From the NCBI RefSeq assembly GCF_020497125.1, contig NC_059075.1, positions 39,158,003 through 39,222,002 of the forward strand: 64,000 bases of DNA, given 5' to 3'. This stretch comes from Mauremys mutica (taxonomy: Eukaryota; Chordata; Testudines; Geoemydidae). The position numbers and the translations under genes were made by a program. A model generated the notes under the pieces. The model had not been told where the DNA came from, did not search any database, and saw nothing but the letters and a program-made list of their open reading frames with translations. Below are positions 44,540 to 56,484 of the stretch, piece by piece (positions within the stretch are counted from its first letter, which is position 1; every line of letters starts with the position of its first letter).

Positions 44540-44875
44540 AGGGTTGCCAGGTGTCTGATTTTCGACCAGAAAGTTCAGTCGAAAAGGGACCTGTGCAGTG
44601 TCTGCTGACTGGACACCAAAAGTCTGGTTACCTCAGTAACTGCGATCAGACTCTGCCACCGGGAGGGCAGGAAGAGCAGTTGCTGCTGGATGACGAAGAA
44701 TCCTGACAGTGCACAGCGCTTGAGGAGCAGCACCGGCAGCCGAGCTTGCCGTCTGTGACGGCCCATCCCACCTTCTCAGCCTCCTAGGGCCCCGGTTCTC
44801 TCTGGCCCCTCACTCCAGGGACAAACACCACCACCACACCACCCCACTGCACCCCTCTCTGGCCTCTCACTCAGA
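44540..44875. mobile_element. Truncated TAGGGTTGCCA-type miniature element
   Basis: TAGGGTTGCCAGGTGTCTGA then TTTTCGACCAG and GTCGAAAAGGGACC repeat the left end of the complete element at 44990-45839. The right terminus is missing. Confidence 0.65.
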
Positions 44876-44989
44876 GCTAGCACAGATGTCTCCTCAAGCT
44901 GGAATTTACACCTCCAGCTTGAAGTGCAGACACTCTAGTAGTTACAGTGTCTAAATCTACAAGATGCATCCTCGGCAAGGGGCTCACAG

Positions 44990-45839
44990 TAGGGTTGCCA
45001 AGTGGCCGGTTTTCAACTGGAACACCTGGTCGAAAAGGGACTCTGGCGGCTCCAGTCAGCACCACTGACCAGGCCATTAAAAGTCTGGTTGGCAGCGCAG
45101 CAGGGCTGGCTGGCTCACTGCCCGGCTCTGCGCAGCTCCCTGGAAGCAGCAACATGTCCCTGCAGCCCCTAGGTGGTGGGACGGGCAGGGGGACTCCGTG
45201 CGCTGCCCCTGCCCCGAGCGCTGGCTCCGCAGCTCCCATTCGCTGGGAACTGCAGGCAATGGGAGCTGCGGGACTGGTGCCTGCAGGTGGGGACAACGCG
45301 TGGAGCCCCCTGGCCCCTCCACCTAGGAGCTGAGGGACATGTTGCTGCTTCCGGGAGCTGCCTGAGGTAAACACTGCCCGGAGCCCGCATCCCAACCCCC
45401 TGTCCCAGTCCTGAGCCCCCTCCTGCACCCATAACCCTTCATTTTTGGCCCCACCCTGGAGCCTGCACCCACAGCTCAGAGCCCATACCCCTTCCAACAC
45501 CCTGCCTAAGCCTTGAGCTTCCTCCCACACACTGAACCCCTTGGCCCCACCCCCTAGCCCAGAGCCCCCTCCTTCACCTCAATCCCTCATCCCTGGCCCC
45601 ACCCCAGAGCCCGTGCCAAAAACCAGAGCCCTCACCCCCTCCCACATCCTAATCCCCTGCCCCAGCTCAGTGAAAATGAGCTAGTGAGTGAGAGTGGGGG
45701 ACAGCGAGCAACAGAGGGAGGGGTGATGGAGTGAGCTGGGGGTGGGACCTCAGAGAAGGGGCAGGGCCTCAGGAAAGGGGCGGGGTAGGGGCAGGGCAAG
45801 GGTGTTTGGTTTTGTGCAATTAGAAAGTTGGCAACCCTA
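44990..45839. mobile_element. hAT-type miniature element, 850 bp, TAGGGTTGCCA ends
   Basis: TAGGGTTGCCAA at the left is inverted at the right (TTGGCAACCCTA). GCTCACAG (44982-44989) and GCTGACAG (45840-45847) agree at 7 of 8. The interior is GC-rich, with an inverted pair around GCTCCCATTCGCTGGGAACT and GGGACATGTTGCTGCTTCC versus its complement near 45145. A C-rich stretch (CCCCACCCC... repeated) precedes a G-rich one. A 217-codon minus-strand frame here is a composition effect. Confidence 0.87.
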
Positions 45840-45847
45840 GCTGACAG

Positions 45848-46524
45848 CCCTCAATTTCCAGTGGGTTAAACGGGTTCTGAAGCATCTCCTGGGCAACTCA
45901 GTATATATAAAACAGAATCAGGCTCATAAAGATTAGGCCTACAAAATCCATGTGGTCAGACTGCATGACTTAAGTGGCCTTCACTGCTCCCACTATCCAG
46001 GATGCTTGAAGTATGCAATATGCAAAAGTGTGTCCTGAAGGGGGAACTTTTCTTCCTCCTACCCCCACCTGCATAACTTGAGATGGGCCAAAAAGGAGGT
46101 GTTAAAGTCAAACAAACATTTTTTTCCTCCTGGCTCAAGCACTGATGAGCACATTTATAAGTAAGTAGCCAAGCCTCTCCCTGCAGGACCCCCAGATGGT
46201 GTTAGGAGCAGTCACAGAGCTACATCCCTACGCTCCAATTTGAAAACCTCCCTCTGGACACCACTTTTGAGCTTAGAGGAATTTTCTCAGCCATTTTCTA
46301 ATACAGTCGCCTTTCCTTGAAAATGTGGTCCCAAGGTTCTGAACTGCAGCCAAGAAATAGTAAGTACAGTCTGGGGCAAAATGAGGCCAACCCTTCATAA
46401 CGGGTGTGAGGGACAAAGGTGTTTAATATAGCCCAGATCTGACCCAGAGTTCTCAATGGAAAGATTGACACAGCCCTAGATGTTATTAGATTAGTTATTA
46501 GGTAACTGCATTTCCTCCACATCA
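45848..46524. other. Intronic sequence without a recognised feature
   Basis: Nothing recognised. Confidence 0.35.
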
Positions 46525-47338
46525 CAGAATCATAGAAATTTAGGGTTGGAAGGGATCTCAAGAGGTCATCTATTTCAGCCCCCTATACTGAAGCAGGATT
46601 AAGTATACTTAGAGTGTCCCTGACAGTGGTTTGTCTAACTGGTTTTTAAAAACCTCCAAGGATAGGGACACCACAACCTCCTTAGGTAACCAGTGCTTAA
46701 CTACAAGGATAGTTAGATCGTTTTTCCTAATACCTAACCTCAATCTCCGCTGTTGCAGACTAAGCCAGTTATTTCCTACCCTACCATTGGTGGACATATA
46801 GAACAATTGATGACTGTCCTCTTTATATTAACCTTTTACATATTTTAAATCTTATGTCCCTCTACCCCCAGTCTTCTCTTCTCTAGACTAAACACTGAAT
46901 AGTGCAGGGCAATTGCCTCCCATGTCTTTCATCCAACACCACAGAATTATATTAGCCTTTTTTACAACTGCATCACATTATTGACTCATTGAGTTTGTGA
47001 TCCACTATAATCCCCAGATCTTTTTCAGCACCACTACTGCCTAACCAGTTATTCACCATTTCGTAGTTGTGCATTTGTTTTTTCCTTCCTAAGTGTAGTA
47101 TTTTGCACTTGTCTTTATTGAATTTCATCTTGTTGATTTCAGACCAATTCTCCAATTTATCAAGGTCCTTTTGAATTCTAATCCTGTCTTCCAACTTACT
47201 TGCAACTCCTCCTGTCTTGGTATCATCACCACATTTTATAGGTGTTCTCTCTACCCCCATCACTATGCCACTGTCTGAATTGTTGCCCTGTGCATGGTAT
47301 TCACCTGAATTACACAGAAAGCCTTTTAGTACAAACAC
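46525..47338 (-). mobile_element. CR1 LINE, 5'-truncated 3' end
   Basis: The 3' terminus lies at 46525 (plus-strand CAGAATCATAGAAATTTAGG, typical CR1 end). Going up in coordinate come the 3' coding tail and then the end of the reverse transcriptase. About 0.8 kb remains of an element that is several kilobases when complete. No target duplication was identified. Confidence 0.88.
46609..47338 (-). pseudogene. CR1 reverse transcriptase, C-terminal fragment
   Basis: The full protein would copy CR1 RNA at its target site. A minus-strand frame at 46973-47338 holds GDDTKTGGVASKLEDRIRIQ, where GDD stands in place of the usual ADD catalytic motif context, then KDLDKLENWSEINKMKFNKD, KCKILHLGRKKQMH and EKDLGIIVDHKLNES (thumb region). 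It stops at 46973. A second frame (46609-46806) continues with IRKNDLTILVVKHWLPKEVV and SLSLEVFKNQLDK, the C-terminal tail. At least two shifts or stops separate them, so the copy is dead. Confidence 0.87.
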
Positions 47339-48274
47339 CTAGTCTATGTATGTGTTTTCAGGATAGTTTTACAATTCTGTAAATAGATGATATTATACTG
47401 GACCTTAAAAAGGATCTGCAAATACAGATACATTGTCAGGACTAGAGATGGGCCCAAAGGAGAATCCAGGACACAAACACCCCAAACTCTACGGGAAATT
47501 CATATCTGGATCTAAATTATAGGGCCTTGAGCCCATCACTAGTCAGGATGACCTACCACAAGCATGTGGCTCCCTGAAGCTATAGTCAATGATAAAGCAG
47601 CTCACCTGTTCTTCAAGGCTGAATATCTCTGGGTCAAGGGGTTTGATAAGATCCAAGGAGCTAAATATGTGATATTAGTCTCATATGACAAGGTCTCAAA
47701 AAATAAGAGACCAGTTATAAAACAGCAGAGGAAGTTTGAATTGGTGTGAAATTAATTTCTTTACCATATCTAATGCTTTCTTTTACCACAGCTTCAAGAC
47801 ACTGGATTCCTGGAATCAATAACTGACAAGAGTAAAGAGTAAAACTAATACCAGATTGTTGGTTGAATTTGTGTTTAAATTGAGTGACACACCATATTAT
47901 TGGGTATAGGTGAGATATATGTTGAATGATGCTTTATCCTAGCTCAGATTATACCAGTTATACTATGTAGTATCTCTCTTTAGGCTGCAAGTTGCTTAAA
48001 TAAAGCATCTGGAATTTGAAGGTTGGAGAAAAAGATATTCCAAGATTTCTAAAGGGAATTTTACACTACAGATGCTTTATGTCCACTGGGTTTCAGATTT
48101 AATGTATGTAGGTTTTTTTCCTCCTCTATTAAACAGAGACATGGAAAGGGAAAAACCTGCATCACCTGTTTAACAAAAAAGCCTTTCAAATCAGCAGGAT
48201 GCTTTCAGTTCAATTATGTTTTATGTACTGCAAGGTTAACTAAAGGGAGAGGCTTATTAGCACAAATAATACCA
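47339..48274. other. Intronic sequence without a recognised feature
   Basis: Nothing recognised. Confidence 0.4.
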
Positions 48275-48395
48275 CCTCAGGCTGTGATCCCAACAGATCT
48301 CACAAGCTAAGCAAGGTCAGGCCCTGTCAGTATTTGAATTAAAGCTCTCTGAAGACAATTCACTGTGCAGCAGGAAATGGTGTGGACATTACAGT
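48275..48395 (+). mobile_element. 5S-rRNA-derived SINE, diverged
   Basis: CAGATCTCACAAGCTAAGCA and AGGTCAGGCCCTGTCAGTAT parallel the 5S rRNA segment GATCTCGGAAGCTAAGCAGGGTCGGGCC...TTAGTACTTGGAT, read in the same order. TGTGCAGCAGGAAATGGTGT follows, matching the SINE body of the copy at 37305. Confidence 0.75.
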
Positions 48396-48494
48396 TTTCT
48401 AATAGGTACTGTTCTTACTTCTGAGTCAACGTTCAACCAGTTTCCCACTATACAGTAAGAAAGCATTCTGCCAATGATGTTGCTGAAAGGTGTG

Positions 48495-48685
48495 ACCCAG
48501 TGATTTTAGCACAGGAATAGGTATCAGGAAACTCATGGTCCAATTCTAGCTCTGACACTGGCTCTCTTTGTGGCCTTGGACTCTGTTCCTCAGTTTCCCC
48601 ATATGAAAAAGATTCATACCTACATTTCATGTGGGTGCTGTGAGGATTAATTATAGAATACCTTTAAAGTGCTATATTTTTATAT
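48495..48685 (+). mobile_element. MIR-like SINE
   Basis: CCAATTCTAGCTCTGACACT, GTGGCCTTGGACTCTGTTCC, TCAGTTTCCCCATATG and GCTGTGAGGATTAATTATAG occur in MIR order. Confidence 0.78.
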
Positions 48686-48907
48686 TTCAGACATTACTGT
48701 TGGAGGGTTTTCTCTTTCTCCATGAGAGAAAAATCGGAGCTCTTGCACGCTTGGGTCACTGAAGATTTCATGGGTACATTTGGAAGAATACATGTGCGGG
48801 CATCCTAGCCAAATTCCAGTTAAGGAAACTAACTACACATTGCCTATTTAAAATTCCCTCTGTAGTTTCAACTGGACGTAGTAGTATTATTCACTCCTTG
48901 CCCTAAA
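48686..48907. other. Intronic sequence without a recognised feature
   Basis: Nothing recognised. Confidence 0.3.
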
Positions 48908-49085
48908 CCGGTGTTTCCCATACTTTGAACGCCGCTTGTGAAGGGAAAGCCCCTGGTGGGCCAGGCCGGTTTGTTTACCTGCCCCGTCTGCACGTTTGGC
49001 CGATCGTGGCTCCCACTGGCCACGGTTCGCTGCTCCAGGCCAATAGGAGCTGCTGGAAGCAGCATGGGCCGAGAGACATACTGGC
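48908..49085. mobile_element. Truncated hAT-like GC-rich miniature element
   Basis: GGTGTTTCCCATACTTTGAA then AAGGGAAAGCCCCTGG, CCGGTTTGTTTACCTGCC and GCTCCAGGCCAATAGGAGCT form the left arm of a long palindromic hAT miniature common in reptiles. The inverted right arm is absent. Confidence 0.55.
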
Positions 49086-49169
49086 CTAAACTATTTGTAA
49101 TATTGATCTGTGTTAAAGAGCTGAGTTTCACCACACAGGTGTCTGCATTTCAGTGGAAATGATCTAGAG

Positions 49170-49480
49170 CAGGGGTAGGCAACCTATGGCAGGCGTGCCG
49201 AAGGCGGCACGTGAGCTGATTTTCAGTGGCACTCACACTGCCTGGGTCCTGGCCACAGGCCCGGGGGGCTCTGCATTTTAATTTAATGTTAAATGAAGCT
49301 TCTTGAGCATTTTAAAAACCTTATTTACTTTACACACATCAATAGTTTAGTTATATATTATAGACTTATAGAAAGAGACCTTCTAAAAACGTTAAAACGT
49401 ATTACTGGCACGCAAAACCTTAAATTAGAGTGAATAAATGAAGACTCGGCACCCCACTTCTGAAAGGTTGCCGACCCCTG
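49170..49480. mobile_element. hAT (Charlie-like) miniature element, 311 bp, copy 2
   Basis: CAGGGGTAGGCAACCTATGG at the left and GAAAGGTTGCCGACCCCTG at the right are inverted. ATCTAGAG is duplicated perfectly (49162-49169 and 49481-49488). The length equals that of copy 1. No coding capacity. Confidence 0.95.
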
Positions 49481-49521
49481 ATCTAGAGTATGCAAAGTGT
49501 TTTGCAAACCTTTGGGATGAA

Positions 49522-49625
49522 AAAACAACAAGGAGTCCTTGTGGCACCTTAGAGACTAACAAATTTATTTGGGCATAAGCTTTCGTGGGCTAAAACCCAC
49601 TTCATCAGCTGCATGGAGTGAAAAA
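49522..49625 (-). mobile_element. Interspersed repeat with hammerhead-like hairpin (family A)
   Basis: On the minus strand: CTGATGA (49602-49608), one A, GTGGG, loop TTTTAG, CCCAC, GAAA (49581-49584), then GCTTATGC and AAATAAATTTGTTAGTC and GGTGCCACAAGGACTCCTTG. The CTGANGA...stem...GAAA layout recalls a hammerhead ribozyme core. Three related copies are in the window. A Penelope-like origin is a guess. Confidence 0.6.
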
Positions 49626-52473
49626 TACAGTAAGCAGTATATATATTACAGCACATGAAAGGCATCATGTAAATGTAATATTGCTATTATTTTTTCTTGA
49701 TCAAAGTTAATTTTTCCCTCTTAGTTTTAATACTACATTCCTGTTTTAAATATGTTTACTAGTTACTTAGAGAGCCAATCAACTTCACTGTAGTCTGACA
49801 CTGTAAAAAACAATACTGTCTTTGATGATACAGTCACATCAGACATCAAGCCAGGGGTAAATTAAACTGATAATTGTCCTACTTTAATTTTCTCTGAGTG
49901 GTGGCCTCCATTTGAGTAACCAATGAGTTATTATTGCACCCTGCCATCCTACATTAGCAGCAATGCTGTGAATTTGATTTTTGGAACTGGCAATACAGAA
50001 GGTGGTAGAAATATAAGAAATGAGAAGATTTTATTATATGCAGATTTAATTTACTGTTTATTTGTGCAGTGTGTTTGTGTGAGTGTGTGTGAGAGAGAGT
50101 TTTGATATTATCACACTTATAATTTGGTGTGTGTTTCTTGTAAAGGGGGTGATATTGTACCCCAGAATCTCTACTAGTGATGGGTGAACCATTGGTGTTT
50201 TAACTGGAAGAAATACCAACAAATTCAGATACATCTCTGAGTCTGTGAAATCTCATGAGAACAAGCTCTCTTGTGAGATTTCTGTTGCCTTTCGCTTCAG
50301 GTAACCCAGAAAAGGACAAAAATAGCCCTTTCCATAACATTTGCGTACTTTCCCGCAAAAATGAAAAAAAAAGACAAACAATTCCAACTTTTCAGAACTT
50401 GAAAACTAATTGTCGTTGTCATTTTATGTTAACCAGCTTGTTCATTCCTCATATTCACTACCAGACCACGTGGCCATACTGAAAAAACAAAACAAAACAA
50501 GACAGCATGTCAATCATGAGAACCCTAATTAGTTTTTGGTGTTTAAAAATACTCAAGGGAAGTTTGCAATGCAAGTTGTTAGTAAGATAAGTACTAGAGT
50601 CCTGGATAAGGTCATCTATCTTAGAAACAGTAGCCATAGTCTGAACTCCCAGAAGATAAATGTCAATCAGCAAGGACCCTTTACTTCTTTGCCCACTATA
50701 TCATCTACATCTGGAATTCATGTCAGCAGGGGTCTTTGGGATAAATATTGTGGCTGGATCTAAAAGAAGTCTGGATAACATAATGGCAAATGATAACATT
50801 TGAAGCGCCACTAGAATTTGAGATAAGAATAAAGGTAAGCAAGTCTCACGCTTCAAGTTGTAGACTAATTACATGCAGGAAACAGGAGTGAATTTGCATA
50901 ACTAGGCAGATGCATTATGGGTTTTGCCTTATTTGGGAGGTGTGGTTTTTCATTTTGTTCTTCCTTCCTCTTTAGAAGCAGGGACTGGTCTTGCCAGAGG
51001 CAGGATACTGAACACCCCCTCTCTTTATTGATAAACAAGCAGAGGTGGCTTGTTCAACTGCCAATGCTTTAGAGCACATTTCACAGAATTAGCCATGGTA
51101 CTTAGAACTAATACTTTATTTTTTCCCCTTAATTTTCATTCCTCACCATCCAACTAATCTCATCTAGCCTGGGGACTTGAAGTCCCAACATTGCTCCCAC
51201 ACCTGTGACTCCAACCTGGCAAGCTGCTGGTCAACCACAATGTTACCATTGATGCAAACACAGCTGAGATGGAGCAGAGAGGCCCACACCTGCAGAGAAG
51301 GAGTTAAAGAAAGCTTATGGGCCCAGCTAGCTCTGCCCCACTATACTTACAGCCAATGCCAAGCCTGGAGTGGGAATAAAATGAGAGAACTTGGCTCAGT
51401 TCAAGGCAGACTGGCGAGGAAGCAAGATGAAGCTCTGCCTCTCTGTGAAGGGAGCTTTGTTGGTAGAAAAAACAGACCTGATAGCCAGGGCAGCCACTGG
51501 GAGAGAAGCTCTTAGCCCACAAGTGAGACTGATGCTCAACTAACTGATGCTCAAGGAACTATTTAGAAGACTGGGGATGACCCAGTAGTGAGCTGACTTT
51601 ACTTTTTGCTTGGGAACATTTTAGGGCTAAGCCCCCGCAATGTGTTAAAACTGTAGGATTGCCCAGTGGACAAAGGGGGAAGAGACTTTCTCCCTGCCCC
51701 TCACAGAGACCAGCAGCCACATCAGGATGCTGGGAAGGTCCACAAGGGAGTGCTACTCCAGTCATGCCATTACAACAGCCCTACAGTTTCTTCCGCCATC
51801 TATCAAAGTAGTATTCACCAGCTTCAACAGCAGTGATAGAAGCACCAGGATCTAAGAATATGAAGCTGTTCAGTGGGTGGTTAATGAATTCCCATATCAG
51901 TACTCTGAGCCTTTATGATGGCCGAATGCAGCTGGGGATATAAAATCCATCATCTTTAGCTACAGGGAGTCAATGAGTTATTTCTTGCACTGCTGCACTG
52001 AGCTATACACCTGGTGTAACCACTGGCAACAAAGCAGAGATTGTGGCTCAAAGGGTCAATGAGAAAATTTGATGAGGCATAATGCCAAGTGATGCTAGAC
52101 ATAAACAGTCACACTGGGGCCAGGAGCTTCTTCATCCTAAACTTCAAAGCTTTAGCACTCAACTCCTATTCTCTTACTCCCAAAACTTAACATTATCTTG
52201 CTATGCAAAAAAAGCTGGCAGATAAAAATAAATTAACTATTTCCATGGTGAGCTAGTTCACAGAAATTAAAAACTGACCTTTTACCTTCTCTGCAAACTC
52301 AAAAACTTTGTTTCAAAAAAGTTGGGTCAACTTTTTCTTTACAAGTTACTTTTCATTTTCCTGTTCTTCTGCTCTCCACAGAAGAGCAGACACAGCATGA
52401 GTGTCCAAACTCTGGAGGTTTTTAAGACCCAAGAAGTCTGCATAAGATTTGGATAAGCCTCTGAGAACATTAA
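49626..52473. other. Intronic sequence without a recognised feature
   Basis: Short TG/GA-rich run at 50065-50100 only. No exon or element recognised. Confidence 0.4.
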
Positions 52474-52548
52474 GGGGCAGATCCTCAGTTGTCACAGCTC
52501 CACTGAACAAATGGAGATATAACAATTTACATCAGCTGAGGATCCCTT
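52474..52548. mobile_element. Palindromic miniature repeat (GGCAGATCCTCAG type)
   Basis: GGGGCAGATCCTCAGTTGTC at the left and TTTACATCAGCTGAGGATCC at the right are inverted around CTCCACTGAACAAATGGAG. A diverged relative lies at 60105-60185. Confidence 0.65.
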
Positions 52549-53159
52549 GACCCATTGCTGCTCCTCATCACCGAGCCTGCAAACCTTTTGACATTTTCCC
52601 AACAATAACAAAGTCTCTCATGGACATAAGGATGATTCTGAAGCTATATATATATCATCTTGTCACTGCTTATCAAGCATATCTGGTTTGTCCTATTGTC
52701 CTTCATATTTTTGGGTGCACATTATGGTTCCTTATCTCCTTGAACACATAAAGATATGTTCAAGCTATCTTTCCAGAAACATAGGCCTGTTCCAATTAAG
52801 GGCTGTGTTACATAAAATATGGCTTTGTTGCTGTTTAACACTCTTTTCTAATATAGTCCTATGTATCTCAGTGACCTGCATTCTCTTTATGTACCAATCT
52901 AGGCTCTGCTACCCAGAGACACACAGGGGCCTTCAGGTGTCCCCTAGACACAAAGCTAAGTCCTTTAGATCATGACCTTTTAGTTGCAGTGTCCCTCACA
53001 TCTGGTACTCTGTCCCCATTTGAGCTGAGAAGACTGTAAAGTACTATCTCCATTTTAAGGCCAGGTTTAGGATGCATCTATTTTCTGTGGCTTATCTAGT
53101 TGAATATAGGCTTCTGGATTCAGGGAGGATTGTCTTTTTATTGACAGATTATAAAATAC
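52549..53159. other. Intronic sequence without a recognised feature
   Basis: Nothing recognised. Confidence 0.35.
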
Positions 53160-53240
53160 TATAGTGCACACTGGGCCTAAATTTATCCCTTGTATAATTC
53201 CACTGACTTCAATGGAATTACTCCAGTGATTAATCTGGCC
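53160..53240. mobile_element. Ancient palindromic miniature repeat
   Basis: TGGGCCTAAATTTATCCC ... TCCACTGACTTCAATGGAAT ... TTAATCTGGCCCAAGG, with inverted ends TGGGCC/GGCCCA. Confidence 0.6.
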
Positions 53241-53744
53241 CAAGGAGTTAAAGGAGCAATAAAGAAGCCAACTGTACTGTATATGAAGTAACAGTGTGGA
53301 GAAATTCAGCCTGACAGAATGCACCAGACAACGTGACATTCAGCAACGGTAAAGGGATTATGGCTTTCCTGATTAAATGACTGTTATGCTTTTGGATAGA
53401 CAATCACTCTCCTCAAATGTTCAATAAGAGAAGTCAGAAAGACATTACCTACACTAGCTGCGCACCGGTTGGAGTCTTGTTCTTTGGCCACTAAGAGTGG
53501 CACTTAATTTCTGGAACAGTTACTGACCTTATTTGTCAGACATTTCCTTCTTTCTTATGGATGCCAGCATCCTATGTGTCCCAAACACAGGGAAACCGAG
53601 CCAAATTCAGCAGCAAGTCTGGGTCAAAATTAGTGTAACTTACACCATCTTCCTCCCCTCTCAGAATGTAAATTACAACAATTCAGTCTCCTTTAAACTC
53701 AGACCTACTAATATATAATCTTCACTCCCCCTTACACATCTTTG
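53241..53744. other. Intronic sequence without a recognised feature
   Basis: Nothing recognised. Confidence 0.35.
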
Positions 53745-53965
53745 CTCAGACGCACTTATATACATCTGGAGTAACCTCCATTGAAGTCAATTGGCCAAAA
53801 TTTGTTCTCAGTTAAACTGGCATAAGTTCAGAAAAGCTCCATTAACAATGGAATTACTCTGGATTCACACCAGAGTAAATGAGATCAGGATTCAATTCAA
53901 TGGAGTTATCTGGATTTACATTAGTTAATGTAACTGAAACCAGAATCTCGTGCCAAATCTGACTG
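53745..53965. mobile_element. Cluster of ancient palindromic miniature repeats
   Basis: TGGAGTAACCTCCATTGAAG, AATGGAATTACTCTGGATTC and CAATGGAGTTATCTGGATTT are three versions of the central motif within 200 bp, with CCAAATCTG at the right edge. Probably two copies side by side. Confidence 0.55.
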
Positions 53966-53966
53966 T

Positions 53967-54281
53967 AAGGCTATACCTACACGTGAAGCTAGGAGTATGA
54001 GTCCCAGCTCGCACAGACATACTCATGTCTAGCTCTCATTTTTGGCTAGCGTTTTAAAAATAGTAGTGTGGGGGTAGCATGAGAAGTAGCAAGCACGAGC
54101 CATGCCAAGTACCAACCCACCTGAATCCTGTGCATAATGTGCTATGCACCGCTAGCCTGTACCTCCACTCACCACTACCCATACTACCATGGCTACACTA
54201 TTTGTAGTATGCTAGTTTAATGAAAGCTAGCTCGAGAGTTTTTGTGCGAGGTGGGAATCACACCTTTAGCTCACAGGATAG
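53967..54281. mobile_element. Palindromic miniature element, same family as 14368-14636
   Basis: GGCTATACCTACACGTGAAG, GAGTCCCAGCTCGCACAGAC on the left face GTGCGAGGTGGGAATCACACC on the right. The core has TAAAAATAGTAGTGTG (54055-54070) and its inverse near 54193-54206. Confidence 0.72.
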
Positions 54282-54479
54282 ATGTAGTTGCAGGGAGGGG
54301 TGTGGAAGTGAATCGAACTTGGTTAAACGTACAGACCAAGCTCCTGGGAGAATGAAGAGCTGCAGAAAAAGCAACTAACAACAAGGGGGTGTCAGTGGAA
54401 GTAAATCACACCTACTTTTATATCCTCTGAATTTGGCCCACTTTGTGCAAGACATGGTAATAAGGTGATAATTGGAGAT

Positions 54480-54656
54480 ATACCAATGTTCTAGAACTGG
54501 AAGGGACCTTGAAAGGTCATTGACTCCAGCCCCCTGCCTTCACTAGCAGGAACAATTTTTTTTTGCCCCAGATCCCTAAGCGGCCCCCTCAAGGATTGAA
54601 CTCACAACCCTGGGTTTACCAGGCCAATGCTCAAATCACTGAGCTATCCCTCCCCC
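54480..54656 (-). mobile_element. tRNA-derived SINE with CR1-like tail (turtle Cry-type)
   Basis: On the minus strand: GGGATAGCTCAGTGATTTGA (A box) and GGGTTGTGAGTTCAATCC (B box). The far end carries GGAAGGGACCTTGAAAGGTCA, the CR1-like tail. Same family and orientation as 13635-13825, with a better B box. Confidence 0.82.
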
Positions 54657-56476
54657 CAGTGTTTCTATGGTTCAACACTGGAAACAAGCAAATGCAGAGC
54701 TCTGGGACAAAACCATGGCTGATGCAAGAGTGAGGAAAGCCAAAGTGTCTCATGTCCAAAGTGACTTTGAACACACAAGCCGTATATAAGTGCAAAATGT
54801 GGATTATTATCATCTCTGTTGTATAATCATCATATCTTAAACATACTGGCTCTGCACAGATCTCAGAAAACACCTACTTCATCACATCCCCTCTTCAGGG
54901 CTCCTGCCCCCATCCCCAACTCTCTTATCTCTGCTGAGATTGCATGTCTAGGCTGGAAGCTGCCCTGAGTGTCCCTAGCAGGCTCTCTTCAGACAAGTGA
55001 CTAATGAGCTGTTAAAGCTCCTCAGCCTAGGAACCCAAACAGGCCTTTGTCACTCAGAACAAGCTATGATAGGGAAATTGTTTTTCAAACACTAATGCAC
55101 TGAAAATAGAGGAAAACCAAATTCAATCCAATGGACGTACCTCAGCCCTATTCTCTCCCTCTCAGCCTCTATTTATCCAGGTCCCCTCCAAGCCAGAGAA
55201 GACTGCCTTTTTCTCACATTCCTCATGGTTAGGTCTTGAGATCCAAAATAATTCTATGTCAAACCCTGCAGCCTTCAGCTATGATCAGACAATGAGTGGT
55301 GCTGACGACCCTCAACTCCCATTGAATTGACATAATTCAGGAAGTGTTGCTTTTGAATTCACTGGGAGTTTTCCCTTAGTAAGGATTTGAGGATCGGGCC
55401 TAGAGTTTTCCTCCTCCAGACCTATTCCAGGTCTACCCAAGAATTCAGAGGTGGGCCAATCTAACTACCTCATAATCACACTCAAGATAAACCAGAGGTG
55501 AGCTGATGGTTTACAACAGACATCCAAATGAAAGACAACAGTATAAAACATCAGTGTACAGGGTAAGTGATGTATCTCTTGGTAGTCATCAGGAGGAGGA
55601 AATCTATCATAACCCACAGCTGTCCTGTTCCCCTCTATTCACTCTCTGTGAGCTATTTTGCATGGTGTAAATTAGGAAATGACAGCTGTGGCAGATTAAG
55701 GAGAATGAATATGTAGCAACATCTGACCATAACTCAAGCCTGCAGCCTTATAGAACTCTACCTGTTACAAGGGATTCCTCACAACTCTGAGAGCATCACC
55801 TGCACACCTATACCACACAAACCTTAGAGCAGAAAACACCTCCTTATAACACTTCATCTCCAGGAGGTGCAGGTAGTGTTGCGTATATAAACACCTCATA
55901 CACCATATGGATCAGCATGATACATGGGCTGGTAGCTCATGTCTCACTGAAATCAGGCGGGAAAGAGTTACAGTGGTTATAAATTCTAGTCACAGGAAAC
56001 AGATGCCTCGGCACACAAATCTCCACAGAGTCTGAAAGGCTCATAATGGAAAAAATTAATCCAAGCAGATTCACTGTAAATTATATACAGACCCAATTAA
56101 TAGGATAACTTCCACACACACACCCCTCCAGTATATGGAAAGTAAAATGAGATAATAAATGCCCTGCAACTTCTCTCTGTTGCCTGCCATGGGTGAAAGA
56201 GCAAAAGACACCAGAAAGTGTCCACTAACATAAGTAAGTAGAAGTCATCTTGGCAATTTCTAAAATGGTACCTGTCATTTGTTATCCATAGCTCACAGTA
56301 TGAAGGTCAAGTGTCATCTTACTCACCATCTTAGACACCACTGAGACTGAATATGGTCACTGCTAATCACCAGGAAATGGTTGCTGTCAACTTTTGTTAC
56401 CACCAGCTGGAAAACCAAAACCCTCTGGTGGAGCAAGAGTAGCTAACTGACAACTTTTGAACACAAAATGGAGATG
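54657..56476. other. Intronic sequence without a recognised feature
   Basis: No exon, element boundary or array recognised. Confidence 0.4.
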
Positions 56477-56484
56477 ATCTATAG

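Noticed and set aside
44877..45530. 217-codon minus-strand frame
   Set aside because: It starts in the flank and runs through the GC-rich core of a hAT miniature; other frames are open over the same bases.
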